Origin: Zopfochytrium polystomum
Taxonomy: Eukaryota; Chytridiomycota; Chytridiomycetes; Chytridiales; Chytridiaceae
NCBI GenBank assembly: GCA_025765615.1
Contig: JAIVFJ010000008.1
Location: 1-64,000, forward strand
Length of the DNA: 64,000 nucleotides
Direction of reading: 5' to 3'
Shown: one piece after another, positions 21,637 to 33,858 of the stretch
How positions within the stretch are numbered: the stretch's first letter is position 1
Layout of the letters: every line of letters starts with the position of its first letter
Made by a program: the position numbers and the translations under genes
The notes under the pieces: generated by a model
Databases searched by the model: none
Seen by the model: only the letters and a program-made list of their open reading frames with translations
What the model was told of the DNA's origin: nothing

Positions 21637-24600
21637 TCACTCTGCCTTCTTCGCATCCCCAGCCGTTCTGAACGCTCCGGCCCACGCCTGGAAGACGCTT
21701 CCGCTTTCGAACGCGAGGGACAGCTTCTCGTCGACGCCGCCGCCGTTCAGCTCGGTGAAACCGAGCGAGTAGCTCTCGGTGGATTCGTCCGAGGTTTCCC
21801 GCATCAGGGCGAAAAAGTTCATGTTGAGGGATTGGCCGACGACGAGGCTCTAATGGGGATGTTGTCGTTTGAGTGTGATACGGTTAATTCTTCGGTTTTT
21901 TGAAAGTCGTTTTACTATTTTGCGGTAAAGGGATGGAGGAGAAAGAGAATTTGGGAGCGGAATGCAAAAGGCTTGGACGACATCTCCGGCGGAACTCAAC
22001 TGCTTCATCAAAGAGGTTGAGGCACCCAGTTTGTACTTGATAGATTGCGATTTTGCGTTTCCACGACGCCGTGAACCCCGTTTTGTGCAATATACACAAG
22101 GTGCACGAGAGGGTTGACAGCGCTGCGGCCCTTTGCAGAACGTCAATTGCCATCCGTTTTTGCTTTTTTTCCCACGTTTAGTTCAAAGAAGGAGGAAAGC
22201 AACAACGGAGAGCGAAGATTGCACGAAAAAAAAAAAAAAAAAGGATTACCTCCCTTTCCGACGGTGCAGTCGCGACGCCATACGAAGACGACGATGTAAG
22301 AGAGCCACCAGGCCTATCGTCATCCCGCCGCACCCACACGTCGTACAGGACCCTCTTGCCAAACAGCATGGCGAACGCAAACGCGACGGGGAACAGCAGC
22401 GCGACGGAGCGGAACCAGAACAGGACCCTAAAGTCCGTGACAACCTCTGCGAGCGTGAGCGGGATGAGGACGACGCAGGTCGCGACGGCGTTGTAGACGG
22501 AGTAGCCGATGAAGGCGGCTTCGGAGAGGTGGGCGCGGACGTTGCGGGTGACGAAGGCGATCCAGGCGGTCGCGGCGACGAGGAGCGCGTTGTAGGTGTA
22601 CAGGAGGATCAAGAAGATAGCGTCGGTTTTTGGCGAGTCGGAGGCGCAGACAAAGTAGGAGGATTGTTGGCTGTTGTTCAGGTTGACAAAGTTGAGGTGT
22701 GGGTGTTTTGGAGATACGAGGGTCCACGTTATTGCGAGAACCTTTTGGTGCGGGTTTTAGTGAGGGTGTGTAGCGTGTGAATGATCGTGAGGACTCGTGA
22801 TTCAGTTCAGCAAAAAACACTCACCAGGTTTGGAGTGACCACCACGACCACCGCCCAGGCAAGGTCAGAATTCGATAGTTCACCTTTCATAATGTATGAA
22901 TTGGAAAAAATTCTATGTGGGGCAGTAATCGGTCGGAGTCAACGCGCATAGTGGAACAGAAGGCAAATTCAAATTAAAAAAAAAAAAAGATCACGGCCTC
23001 AAGAAAAAGCCATTTCAAAACGAACGACTCAACTTGTGAAGTCTGTAGTTTTTAATAAACGCTGCGCCCATGACCAGCGAGAAAGCCAACGGAAGCACAA
23101 ACGTCTCGAGGTGACATTTCCACACGGTCCAGTCGCCAATCCACGACAGCGCCATGAGGTTGATCGCCATCATGCCGACCAAGATCACCGCCACAAAAGC
23201 CGGGCTCATGCTCTTGATGATGGGGTGGGACGATCTGAGCAGCAGGACGACAAAGGCGGCGAGGATGAGGAGGGTGAGGACGGCGCAGGCGGCGGCGACG
23301 GCGGCGGCGTCGGGTTCGGTCCAGGGCATCGTGGCGAGCGGGACGGAGAGGTCCGGGCGAGGGCGTAGGTCGCAGATGGGCCATGCGATGGAGCTGAAGG
23401 GAAAGCTGCGGATGTTGGTCGGGCCCGGGGTGATAGGGATGGAGGTACTGATGGCGGCAGCGGAGCAGTTGACGTACTGAGGGGTCAATACGCTGGCGTC
23501 GGCGAAGAAGGGGCCGGTGAGTAAGAAGGGCCAGACGCCTGGCAGGGCTGGGTCTTTGACGGGTTTGTTACCGAATGGGTAGCCGCCTGTGAGTTGGTAC
23601 ACTCTGTGGAGGGTGGTGGGAATGTAGCCTTGCAAGAAATTCTGCTGGAGGACGGTCACGGCAACTACGCCCTTCTGCACCGCTGCGCATTGCCAACCGC
23701 CGTGCATTATCGAAGGGATTAGTCTTCGGCACCTGTCACCGCTCTCTGCTCTTACCATCCACGACGCATGGGTCCGAATCAAACGTACCCACAACCGCCT
23801 GTCCACCTGTTCCAATGCTGAACTTTGCCTTCCTGAGCGACGCGTGAATCCAGCACTTTCCGATGCGGTCAACGATGACAAACTTTGCGGAGGGTGGGAA
23901 CCACGCCAGGGCCTTGTCGATGAGCAGAGTCGCCGCCGCGCTGTTTTCGGGCAGGTTCAAGTACGTGAAGTTGATTCCCTTTTCCTTTGCGATATCGACA
24001 AACGCGGCGCAGGATGCTGTTGTGGGATCTTCGGCGTTTTCGTCCATGCAAATGCCCTGGGTGGCGCCGGGGTTCTTTCCAAGAAGGAACTTTGTCAGCT
24101 GGTGCATGGCGGTGTACTCATCAAACGCGACGAAAGCCATGATCCGGGACAGATTGGTTGAAGTGACGTCGTAATTGCCCCATGTGTTGACGCCGACGAT
24201 GGGGATGTTTCTTTTGTCGGCCTCGATCAGCTGCGGGACGAAAGCGGCCCAACGCGATAGGGAGACGGTCCAGCCGTCAGATTTGACGGGGTCGTTGTGG
24301 ATACTGACGTTGCGGATGAACGCGGCCTGGGTGGCGGCGTCGGTGGAGAGGGTGACCATCTCGATAACTGTCGAGTTGGTGTTGACGGCGGACCACTGAC
24401 TACCGCTGCGCATGCCGGCCCAGAACGCGCTTGCGGCGGACGCGTGGGTGGCGACAGTGAACGTGTATCCGTTCGCGTGAGTTGTCTCGAAGCCGGCGAT
24501 ATGGGCCGCAGCGTGGGCATAAAAGGCGTCGAGATGTCCAGAGGCATCGAGCGTGCTCCGGGAGTACACGGTGGGGCCGGAAAGGATCACGCTGTTGGCG

Positions 24601-25642
24601 AGGCGGGCCCGTTGGAGACTGAACAAGTACGCCTGAACGACAGCAAGGTAGCCTTGTAGATACTCGCCGTTATCGATGATATGGGCAACGATCCCTCGCT
24701 TCATGGCCGCAACGGCGTTCTCGGAAATGCCCACCGCTACGACAGAAATGTTTTTCCTTTGGATTTCAGCCGTCAGATCGGCAGAGCCTGATCCAAACAA
24801 AATGTCGGAGATGGTAGATTCCGGTGCAATGATGGCGGTGGGGTAGGGTTCTTGATTGATTCGCTCGAGCAGGGAAGCCCGCGCCGTGGCGACTTGGTCG
24901 ACGTTGAAAGCCGTGAACACCTCGATCCGACCTGATCCCGTAGGAACGGCGGAGGCTGCACCAACGCAAATCGCATCGTACTTGGCGTACAGGCCTTGGA
25001 AAGGGTTTATGCAAAGTACGAGATTGGTCCAACCATCTTGCATAATGACTCTTCGTTGGGGGTTTGGTGTTGTACGAGGTAAGCGATTTCCACCGCAAAG
25101 CCCAAAACACATGCGCACCGCTTTGCTGCTTCGATTCCAGTCATTGTATTATTCGGCCCGATGTACGGCAGTATATTCTTGAATGATCCCAAGTATTCTT
25201 CTCCGTCGGAAACGGGGGATACTGTAATGTTGGGGTAAGTGCTCAGCGAAACCTGGATCGGCCCAGTGGACGGAAGTTTGGGCGACGGAATATTCGTGAT
25301 AACCGTCCCGTGAAATTTGGATAGGGAGAGGTCCACAAAGAAATTCGCTAATCCAGATCCGTCGAGAGTGGTGTCCTGCCCAAGCGCGTGCGAAGGAGGT
25401 TGAAAAAAATTGCAAGCGACAGAATGCCACAGTACCTCATAAAAGCTCAAACTGACACCGTGATCGGCGGCCGCCCTCTTTGCTCCGCTCATGACAGTAG
25501 CGACCTCCTGTACGGAAAACGGTCGCGTCGAAGTGAAGATTACGGCCAAAGCTTGCTTGTCGTAGCAAGGGCAGAAGGCGTTCATGTGCGAAGGATCCGG
25601 GAAGGCGTCCATTGGAGCCGTGACATTGTTGAGAGCGAACAT
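21637..25642 (-). CDS. Class C (family 3) GPCR with two tandem periplasmic-binding-protein modules
   Basis: Six exons (25642-25119, 25050-23756, 23682-23034, 22912-22825, 22741-22250, 21849-21637) join in frame to 1086 residues. Residues about 30-335 and 370-690 look like two type-1 sugar-binding folds; each starts with a beta-alpha pattern and ends with an LQGY motif (EYLQGYLAVVQAY; NFLQGYIPTTLHR). Seven membrane segments follow from about 732. TM3 carries the family signature (VWKCHLETFVLP...KNYRLHKIF), with the conserved Cys that normally pairs with an extracellular loop. The tail is short and Ser/Glu-rich. By family it should be a plasma-membrane receptor for a small ligand, signalling through G proteins; the ligand is unknown. 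No signal peptide is visible at this ATG, so an upstream exon may be missing. Confidence 0.8.
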
Positions 25643-26376
25643 TCCCTGGCGTTCTCGGCTCTTCTTACGCTGTCTGGTGTTATAACCACGGGCGCGCGCG
25701 CGTCAGTGAATCCAAAAGGTGAAACAGTTTGCGATCAGCAAACTTTTCGCACATCGAGCTAACGTGGCCGAACCCAACTTCTTTCCCTTCACGGCGCTGG
25801 CCTTCTCCAGAGGTCGTCTAAAATTGTCAGATAAGTCAACGGTCTCCTTTTTCCCTTTCGGCTTGCGTAAAAGCCCACATGCCTCCTCCAGAATGGGTCC
25901 AAAGCTTACCACACGGAGTCGGAAGATTCCTAATACATACTCTATGCTAAAAAACGAAACCGGGGCCGTGATTGATAGAGAGAAGGGGCACATGCCGGTA
26001 ATTGTCATCCCGCAAAACCGGTCGCCGGGCTGCGGCAGCCCAGCCCACCGCTGCGCCTCTCAATCGATTTATCGGCTGGCGCGAACTCCCCTCGCTACCC
26101 GCGGCAGAGGTTAGGTGTAAGGTAGCCTGGCGACGACGACCGTCCTGGCGGAGATGTGGAGGCGGCACCTCGAGAAGCCTTGTGGCACAGCATTGGAATG
26201 GATCACGCTCGCAGCATGAGACCCTGCTGCGGAGTGTAATTGTGCGAAGAGGGTTGCAACTAGAACTTGTTTCCTGCTGCCCTGAGGTTGTGAGTATGTC
26301 ACATTTCCACGCAGTGAGTCTGTTTGTTCAAATCCACACCAACCCATCCCCCCACCCATCCACCAAAAAGGGCGTC
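25643..26376. other. Intergenic between receptor 5' end and hydrolase 3' end
   Basis: May contain a missing first exon of the receptor: an alternating GC tract and a CACCAG acceptor-like site lie near 25670. No other gene seen. Confidence 0.35.
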
Positions 26377-28640
26377 TCACACCCACGGCGCGTCCCTCCT
26401 GCTCCGCCACAGCACGCGGGGCGAGTCCAGCCCGTCCAAGGCGTCAGCATCAGGCTGCCGAACGAACACGCGCCCCGTTTCCGCGGCATCCACGCTGCGG
26501 AAGAAGACGGGTGGGGCGTCAGGGTCGAGGGGGGCGGCCAGGCCCACGACCGCCGCCGGGGCGCCGGGGGCTGCGGGGGTGACGACGAATCTTAGGAGGA
26601 ATGCCGGTACGGGTTCACCGTCCTCGTCGTCGGCGGGGGGTATGTCGTCGCCCAAGTCTGCAAAGATGCCGTGGAAGTAGACGGCGAACGAGTCATTGAA
26701 CCAGTGGTTGAGGGAGAGGGTTGTGACGCGGCCGAGGCGGGCGGCGACAGGGACGGTGGCGGAGAGGTTGAAGTTGTAGTTGGGGTCGCCGTCGACGGGG
26801 AGGGTTATGAGGAGGGTGCCGTAGGCAGGGTGGGAGAAACGGCCGGTGTAGGCGGCGAGGGAGGGGAGGGTGGGCGGGGCGGCGGGGTTGCGAAGGTCGA
26901 GGAGTTGCTGGAGCGCGGCGCGACGGGCGGCTGCGGCTCTTTCGGCACCGGCGTGCGCAACGGCGTTCCAGTCTTTCGTCGGGGCGTCGGGGAACAGGAC
27001 GCTGTTGTGTTTTGCGGGTGATTATGTGTGTTTGTGTGTGTGAGTGGTTGCGCGTGGCTTTTTAGATGTGATTATGTAGAAAGAGAAGGAATGCAAGTGC
27101 GCTCGAACCTGTCTACCAGTGTGTTTGCCACGACGGACGCGACCGGGTTGGAGGCTGTATTCGTCAGGACAATGATGGCCAGATCGTCGTCAGGGAACAC
27201 CATTGCCAGCGAGCTGAACCCAACCATCCCGCCTGTGTGCACCATCCGGCGCTTTTCTCGGTAGCGATCAAAGTTCCATCCCGGTGCGTCTGGTAATGTC
27301 GCGAGTCAGTTTCTCCTGCATTGAGACCTTTGGGGTATGCAAACACTGCACAAACATGCTGTGTAGTCGCCTTTTTCCCTGTTCACAATAACTCTAGGCG
27401 TGAGCAAGGTGTCGATAACATTGGGCGCAATGAGCGTTTCATTTCCGAGGGATCCGCGGTTTAAGACCAAGGACAGCCACCTAGCCACTGATTGAGCGCA
27501 GACGGGTTAGTGAAATGGAAAACGCCCACCGAAAAAAAAAGGTATACAAAAACCGACTGTCAGTGCAGCTTGAGACAATAGAACCCGCCGCTGGCAGGCT
27601 CTCCAGCACGAGGTCTGCGTCGCGCGTGATCCGCTTCCCCGCGGCGGTGTGGCCCGCGGCAACGTCGGGGCTCCCGCCGCTCGCGGTCAACGGGAAGACC
27701 GTGTCGCGCATGCCGAGGGGTCCAAAGACGTGCGTGTGCAAGAGCTGTCCGAGGGGAACGCCGGTCGCGTTGGAGAGGATCTCGCCGACGATGCCGTACA
27801 TGTGGTTGTTGTAAAGGAAGCGGTCGCGGAACTCGAGGGCTTGGGGCAGGGAGTCGAGGTTGGCGAGGTCTGCGTCTGCGGTGTCGTGGAAAAACATGAG
27901 CAGGTCGTGCCGAGGCGCACCCTGGGATGAGGAATTTGTTTTTAACCAAGCCAATAATGAAGCGCGACACGCTTGCTTACCGTTCTGTGGACCATGGCAT
28001 CGATCAAGTTTGCGTGGGCCTGAGCAACCGGGTCCGGCAGCCGAAGGCCAGGGCGGCGGTTGGCGAGTTTGTCCGTCCACGCGAGGGTCCCGTCCTCAAC
28101 GGCTTTGCCGACAGCGAAAGCGACAAACGCCTTGGTCAGCGAGCCGATCTGGAAGATCGTCCTGTTTGTGACGGCCTGCGAGTTGGACGCATTTACGTTG
28201 CCGCCGTCGTTGTTGTCGTCGAGGTTGTTGTCATCGTCGTCATCGTCGAGGTACGTCCCCTTTGAGCCAAACCCCTCGGCAAAGATAATGTCGCCGCCGC
28301 CGCGGACAACGGCAACGGAGACGCCGGGGACTGCCCAGTCGCTGCGGACGCGCTCGATGGTGGCCGACCAGGCGTCACGGTCGATGGCGGCAACCGGCTG
28401 TTCGGCGGCAAGGAAGGGAAGCTCTAAGCCAAGGTTTGGGAGAAACTTGTTGCCCCCGCCGCCGCCGCCGTCGACAATCTGTGGCGGTGCAGCTAATGCC
28501 CCGGCGAAGATGGGAGGTGGGAGTGCGGTACTGGTGGCGAGGAGGATGAGGGAAGAAGAAGAAGAAGCCAAGGCGGCAGCGGTGGTGGCGACAACGACTG
28601 CCGCCAAGCCGCGGCGGGGACGATGAGAAGGCGGCTGCAT
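26377..28640 (-). CDS. Secreted beta-lactamase-related serine hydrolase
   Basis: Five exons (28640-27981, 27921-27558, 27487-27356, 27289-27109, 27001-26377) give 653 residues in one frame. A basic N-terminus and a hydrophobic run (residues about 10-36) suggest a signal peptide or anchor. The class C beta-lactamase/penicillin-binding fold is shown by the nucleophile motif GSLTKAF (SxxK), by FLYNNHMYG (YxN) and by RMVHTGGMVG in the KTG-box position. The C-terminal about 200 residues begin with AYTGRFSHPAYGTLLI, as in the DUF3471-type domain that follows many eukaryotic members. Substrate unknown; relatives act as esterases, peptidases or amidases, and antibiotic resistance should not be assumed. 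A poly-Asp/Asn insert follows FGSKGTYL. One donor (GTCGGT at 27557) is unusual. Confidence 0.85.
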
Positions 28641-29369
28641 GTGGGTAAAGTCGGACCTTTCTGTGTTTTAATTATTTTTGTTTGTTTTTTGGCTTCTCTC
28701 TCGTTTTCTCTCTGTTTTTTTCCTTTTTTTTTTTTGGTTTTCTCCGCTTTACTTTTTTTTTTCGTGGGTCCACTCGATTCGCAGCCCCACGATGAGACGA
28801 AGAGAACGAAGTGAGAGATATGATCAGAGAAACACTTTCCAACACAAAATCCAATGCAGCATTGCTCACAGACAGTCAAAATCCTTTGTCCTGTATTTGC
28901 TCTAACTCACTCCAACAATATTCCATGAGATGCATCCTCCAATGTGAATGGATAAATTCACACCCAAAAGTAGTGAGCTGGAATACAGTTCATGTTGTAC
29001 GAAGCACAATCAAATTCTGCACTTCTTCATTCAAAATAAGATCAAATGCATCCTTGTTTGGCTAAGATCTGAACAATTTTTGACAGTGTTCCAGTCTCAT
29101 CAGTCTCATGCAGGGGGCGGCATGGATGGAATGTCCATGCTTTTGTCGCTGATTCAACCCGGTTCGCCCCACCACCGACTGTGCGAGCTGCTGGCTGTTT
29201 GTTGGAGTGATAATCACTGGTCCCTGTGATCACAACCTGCCTGCCAGGTGGACGCCTCCCCTGCCTTCCACCCTCCTCCCATTGCCACGATGGTTTACCC
29301 CACGAAGCCTGAGTGTCTACCTGAGTGTACTTGCCTCGGTCCTGCTGTTGTGTGAGTCCAAGTGCGATG

Positions 29370-29610
29370 CAATTCAGTGTGTTGGTTGAGTGGTCATGCT
29401 GATGCAGCCGGCGCAGTGCATGTACAACTGTGTTTCTGGGTTCAAGCTCCCCACTGGCAACCTTCCAACCCATACATAGGCGACTCACTTCACTCTCCCC
29501 TCCCACCGCTGGCTGCAGTGCAAGTCCTTCAGCTTTGGGCAACGAGGGTGCTTAGGTCACACCCTGTTTGTCCCATCGCCTGAATGCCCTCTTTGTTCAT
29601 TGTTGATGGC
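29370..29610 (+). mobile_element. SINE candidate (tRNA-Ser/Leu-like head)
   Basis: An A-box TTGGTTGAGTGGTCA near 29383 and a B-box GGGTTCAAGCTCC near 29438, spaced as in a tRNA with a long variable arm. The flanks do not fold into an acceptor stem, so it is read as a SINE head. Ends not defined. Confidence 0.4.
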
Positions 29611-29800
29611 GACGATGATGGTTCCTTGGTCCCATTTGGTGAGGGATGTCATACCCTGTCTGTCCCACTGTCTGGCTACTGACTGTTTGTTCCCATTGCT
29701 GGCAACGACGAGATTCCTCGACACCAGCGTGGTGAGGGGCGCCAGCTGCGCCCTGTCTGTCCCACTGTGCTACTAACCGCTCCTTCTGTTCGAGATTACG
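29540..29800. repeat. Degenerate tandem repeat, 90-100 bp units
   Basis: Three units, each with GTC(A/T)CACCCTGT-like or CCCTGTCTGTCCCACTGT segments followed by TGTTC(A/C)(C)ATTG(T/C)TG(A/G). Confidence 0.45.
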
Positions 29801-31268
29801 TTCTTTTACACGATAAAAGCTCTCTTTGCCCTATTCTCTTTCTTTATTTCACAGTTGTGCCGCGCTTCTGTTTCCTCTTGCTCTGGCCCACGACCACATT
29901 GACGCCCTCTCTCTGATCCATCAGAGGGTTGTCCCTCTGAACCTTCATTCTTTGTGATTGAAGCCCCTGTGAGACAGATGAAATATAGGGATATTTTTCC
30001 CTCATTCTAGGGTCTGAATCCCAGGGTCAAAGGAGTGAAGATAGTCTCGCACACATCCCTTGCAATGCACAATGTGAATTGTGCTTCCCCGCTCTCCTCG
30101 CGCTCCCCATCAGCACACACCGTCCCTTTGGTGCTGGCCTTAGGCCAGCGGCCTGGAGGCTCGCTTTGTCACACCTGAGCTCTCAATTCTTTCAAGGGAT
30201 GGCCTGTCAGCGACTCCTTGGAGTGTCCAGAGTTGATTAAAAGCATCTCCCCAATATGCCTCAGTGTTTTTTCCCAGCTTCCTCATTAGTTTTGGTGCAG
30301 CTGGGGGTTTTTTTTTTCTTCATCAGCCATCTTTTTCTGGAGTTTCTTTAAACAGCAACTCAGTGTTAGCTGATCAGAGAATGGATTCAAACAATTGAGG
30401 TGTCAACAGATACGCGCGCAATTGATCTACCTCTGTTCCAAAAATCACGGTCAGGAACGGCGTGGATGTCACAGGATCGCCTTTTGCGCAGCGCAATGAG
30501 TTGGTGAGCAGGTGGGTTCTGGTTGGTGGCACTGTGCCATATACAGCACACTGTTTTGTTTATTTGATGCAACTTTTTTTTACTAACAATGCGATCAAGC
30601 TAATTTGGGCCGCATTGGCGGAATTGGTAGGGGAACAACATATCAAAGTTTCACGAAGATCTGTTCGGTTTTGGTGGAGCTCTTCTAATTGTAACGTTAG
30701 AAATATCAGTCAGTGTGCCACCACCAGCAGGCTGACCAAAGGAAGGATCGCGAAAGGAGAAGACGGCGAAAGAGACGAAAGTAAACCAGAACAAAAAAAA
30801 AAAAAAAAAAACCAAGCAAGATACAAACAAAAAAAAAAAATCGAGTTCATTCCAGGTAACAATCAAGGGTGAACACCGTCAGGCACACTCGCCCACACCA
30901 CGGGCCACACCGGGTTGGATGGAAGAGTCCACTCTCACCAACTATTTATTTTTTCATTTTAGGCTGCTTCATGGGGGATGATGTTGATATCGCCTGTGTT
31001 CCTGTCGCGTTTCTGTGTGTGTGTGTGTGTGTGTATGTGCGAAAGTTTGTTGCGGGCGGAGCAGTTGTATCCGAATTGAAAGGGGCGTTAACCAAAAATG
31101 GAAACAGGGATGAAAACGAGGGCAAAATGCTTTGGAAATAAAAAATTTTTGGTATTTTTTCTTTTTCGCTTTTCGCTTGGTTGCAAATCTTTGGCCATGT
31201 TTGTTGTTTGTTCGTTTGTTGGCGACTGTGCCCACCACGCCTGGGCCGGCGCCTGGGCAACGAGAACT

Positions 31269-31280
31269 CGGATATAAATA
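31269..31280 (+). promoter_or_regulatory. TATA box of the membrane-protein gene
   Basis: CGGATATAAATAGG with TATAAATA at 31273-31280, about 290 bp before the ATG at 31569. The intervening leader holds the GA tract. Confidence 0.5.
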
Positions 31281-31387
31281 GGAGGAGAGTGCCACTCAGA
31301 TTTCTTTCTTCTCGCCGCCTGTTGTTTGTTGTCCACCACACTCACTCACAGAGAAAAGAAAAGAAAAGACAGGCTGCCCAGGGAAGG

Positions 31388-31389
<2 letters not shown>

Positions 31390-31430
<41 letters not shown>

Positions 31431-31530
31431 GAGACAGAGAGAGAGAGAGCGGAAGGAGAGACAGGAAAAGAGACAGAGAGAGAGAGAGCGGAAGGAGAGA
31501 CAGGAAAAGAGACAGAGACAGAGAAACCCT
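31390..31530. repeat. (GA)n/(GACA)n microsatellite in a 5' leader
   Basis: Purine-only run of GA units with GACAGA interruptions and a duplicated GCGGAAGGAGAGACAGG block. It lies upstream of the ATG at 31569. A similar GA tract precedes the next gene. Confidence 0.8.
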
Positions 31531-31568
31531 TCCAGCAACAAGCACCAGCAACCAAGGCGCAATTCACG

Positions 31569-32897
31569 ATGCGTCCTCTCGTTCTTGGATCTTCGACCCC
31601 GACCAACTGGCGCGAGGACGGCACGCCCATCACCGGAGTCAACCCCGCCGCAACCTCCACCACCACCCCGGGCCTGGTCGGCGCCGATTCTTACGAGACG
31701 GCCATCCCGACGGGCCTCGTGCTCGCCGCCTTCGCCATCATGGTCGCCGCCACCGCCGTCGGCATCTACTCGCTCAAGGCGAACGAGGCCCCCTGGAACG
31801 AGCCGCCGCCGTACCAGCTGCCCGCCGCCGAGCTGGACGCCGAGGCCAACGCCGCCGCCGCAGCCTCAGACGTGGGGCCTTTCCCAGTCAAGACCAGCGG
31901 TGGTGGTTGGTGGTCGCAAAAGAAGAACAAGAGCAGGGCTGCCAGCGCCCAGCCGGCGACCAAGACCAACCTGTTCTGGATTATCCAGAACCCGCGGTGG
32001 CTGCCGCTGTTTTTCGCCAGCGTGCTGCTGGACCTCTACGTGTACTTTTCGCTGGTCGAGTTCGTCGCAAACAGCACTTGGAACCGGCCCTTTGGGTACT
32101 CGCCGCAGTACTTTCTCCTCGCGGGGTGCTTCGCCTTGTTCCAGGCGCGGGCGTACACAAAGTTCTTCACGACCAAGCCGACCAACAAGGCCGCGATCTC
32201 CGACTCGGGGTACTCTGTGCGCACGCGCGTTAACATCCTGCTGTTCGTCCTCGTCCTCTGCTTGGCAATCAAGAAGGCCACCCTGACGGGCAACACGTCG
32301 TTTACGGGGGTGCGGTCGGTGATCCAGTTCAACGGCACGTTCAACTACGCCGAGTACACGGACACGTACCACATTGCGCCGGGGTACGTGTACAACCGGG
32401 TCTACACGACGTACTCGTCGAACGGCGAGGAAGACATCTTCGCGGGCCCGTTGTGGGCGTGTCTGCCGTACGACACGCCGCTGGTCGCAAACTCGACCTT
32501 CAACGCCACGTCGACGACCACGCTGATCTGCCAGATCCGGCAGCCCGGGTTCTCGACGTTCCTCGACTGGTGGGTGTGGATCAAGGTCGTCGGCGTCGCA
32601 ATTTCGCTGTGGAAGCTCGTCGCGGGCCACGACGACGCCGCGTCGTACCTCAAGTTCAACGCGCCCATGCTCGTGATCGCGTTCGTCGAGGCCGTTGCCG
32701 TGTTCTTTAGGAGCGTCGCGTCGCCCGGCATCTACTTGGAGCTCGCGTGGTGCCCGAACACGGACTTTCACTACTGCCAGATCATGGAGCTCGGCGTGCT
32801 GTACCCGTACTCGCTCAGGCAGACCGCGCTGTGGGCTAGCAACCTCGGCGTGTACCCAGTGGACAAGATTGCGGGCTACGGTCAAATTTCTTCGTGA
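31569..32897 (+). CDS. Orphan multipass membrane protein
   Basis: 442 residues, single exon, from ATG 31569 (MRPLVLGSSTPTNWREDG). An upstream in-frame extension would only add the Arg/Glu product of a GA repeat, so I start here. About six to seven hydrophobic segments: GLVLAAFAIMVAATAVGIY (45-65), WLPLFFASVLLDLYVYFSL (142-160), YFLLAGCFALFQARAY (180), VNILLFVLVLCLAIKK (222), a segment near 340 (WWVWIKVVGVAISLW), and MLVIAFVEAVAVFF near 375. A glycosylatable loop (NTS, NGT, NST, NAT) lies between about 235 and 330. No family recognised. The layout (long exposed loop, short tail) suggests a plasma- or endomembrane protein. Confidence 0.8.
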   Translation: MRPLVLGSSTPTNWREDGTPITGVNPAATSTTTPGLVGADSYETAIPTGLVLAAFAIMVAATAVGIYSLKANEAPWNEPPPYQLPAAELDAEANAAAAASDVGPFPVKTSGGGWWSQKKNKSRAASAQPATKTNLFWIIQNPRWLPLFFASVLLDLYVYFSLVEFVANSTWNRPFGYSPQYFLLAGCFALFQARAYTKFFTTKPTNKAAISDSGYSVRTRVNILLFVLVLCLAIKKATLTGNTSFTGVRSVIQFNGTFNYAEYTDTYHIAPGYVYNRVYTTYSSNGEEDIFAGPLWACLPYDTPLVANSTFNATSTTTLICQIRQPGFSTFLDWWVWIKVVGVAISLWKLVAGHDDAASYLKFNAPMLVIAFVEAVAVFFRSVASPGIYLELAWCPNTDFHYCQIMELGVLYPYSLRQTALWASNLGVYPVDKIAGYGQISS

Positions 32898-33075
32898 AGG
32901 AGGTGGTGGTTCACTCACACATCATCTCTCTCTCGAATTTGGCCGTCAATTCAAAATGCCCCTTTTTTGCCTCGGCTCCTTTCGTTTCCAAGTATTATTT
33001 TAGAACCAAGCTTGTGCCCCTCAACAATAATTTCTCCATGTACACTTGCCTTCAACCTGTCCAGCCCACGTTCTA

Positions 33076-33110
<35 letters not shown>

Positions 33111-33858
33111 AAAAAAGTACACACACACTCAAAAAAAAAAAGAAGTCTGAAGATTCCCTTTCTACTCCTTTTTTTTTTCCCCTCCCTTGTTCCTACTTCC
33201 TGTTCTCCTCCTCGTTCCTCCCTGTTCACTTTCCATTCCTTTTCTTTTTTTCTCTGTCAAAACTATGGATATTGGAACGGAGGGCCAACCTTTTCTCTTT
33301 CCCTCCCGTCGTTACCCTCTTCCTTCGACCGCCCCCTCTCTCACCGCCCCACCTAGTACCCCCTCGCCTTTACAAGCCCCCCTTCTCCCCGCCAGGCGAA
33401 AGACGCCGCCCTTCGTATTTTCGCAAGCAAACCTGCAAAATACCCCGTTTGGGAGGGAGACGACGCACAGCCTCATTGAGTTTTTTCCTCACCACTTCAC
33501 AATCAAAACCAACGCCCGTCGTGGGGGGGCCTCCTCTTTCTTTTTTTTTTTTTTTTTTTTTTTTTTGTTGTTCCCTTTAGGGGTCTAATCGCGAGAGAGA
33601 GAGAGAGAGAGAGAGAAATGGAGAGACAGAGAGACAGAGAGACAGAGAGAGAGAGAGAGAGATCGAGGAAGAGTCCGAAGCGGAGTTTGAATTTTTCAGG
33701 ACGAAAACACTAAAACAGAAAAGGGGGGGAGGAAAAAACAAACGATTCTTGACGCTCTTTCGTTCAGCTTTTGCATATCTTGCCGTTTTTCATTTTTTTT
33801 TTTTTTCTTTCTTCTCTCCAACGTTTTTCAAAGGAAACTTGCAACAACAAGCATCCTG
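32898..33858. other. Intergenic with T-rich, T24 and GA tracts
   Basis: 3' flank of the membrane-protein gene, then (CT)n near 33077-33105, a T24 run at about 33541-33566, and (GA)n at 33593-33662 in the leader of the next gene. No gene seen. Confidence 0.6.

Larger units (their letters stand above)
28641..31268. other. Repeat-rich intergenic region
   Basis: No gene supported. It holds a SINE candidate (29370-29610), a 90-100 bp degenerate tandem repeat (29540-29800), A18 and A11 tracts near 30795 and 30830, and a (GT)n run at 31015-31035. Confidence 0.45.

Noticed and set aside
25007..25118. An apparent frameshift in the receptor gene near 25050
   Set aside because: A 68-bp intron (25051-25118) with GTGCGC donor and AAG acceptor joins both frames and gives a total exon length divisible by three.
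31326..31568. An Arg/Glu-repeat N-terminal extension of the membrane protein
   Set aside because: It is the translation of a GA microsatellite in the leader; the ATG at 31569 is followed by normal coding sequence.
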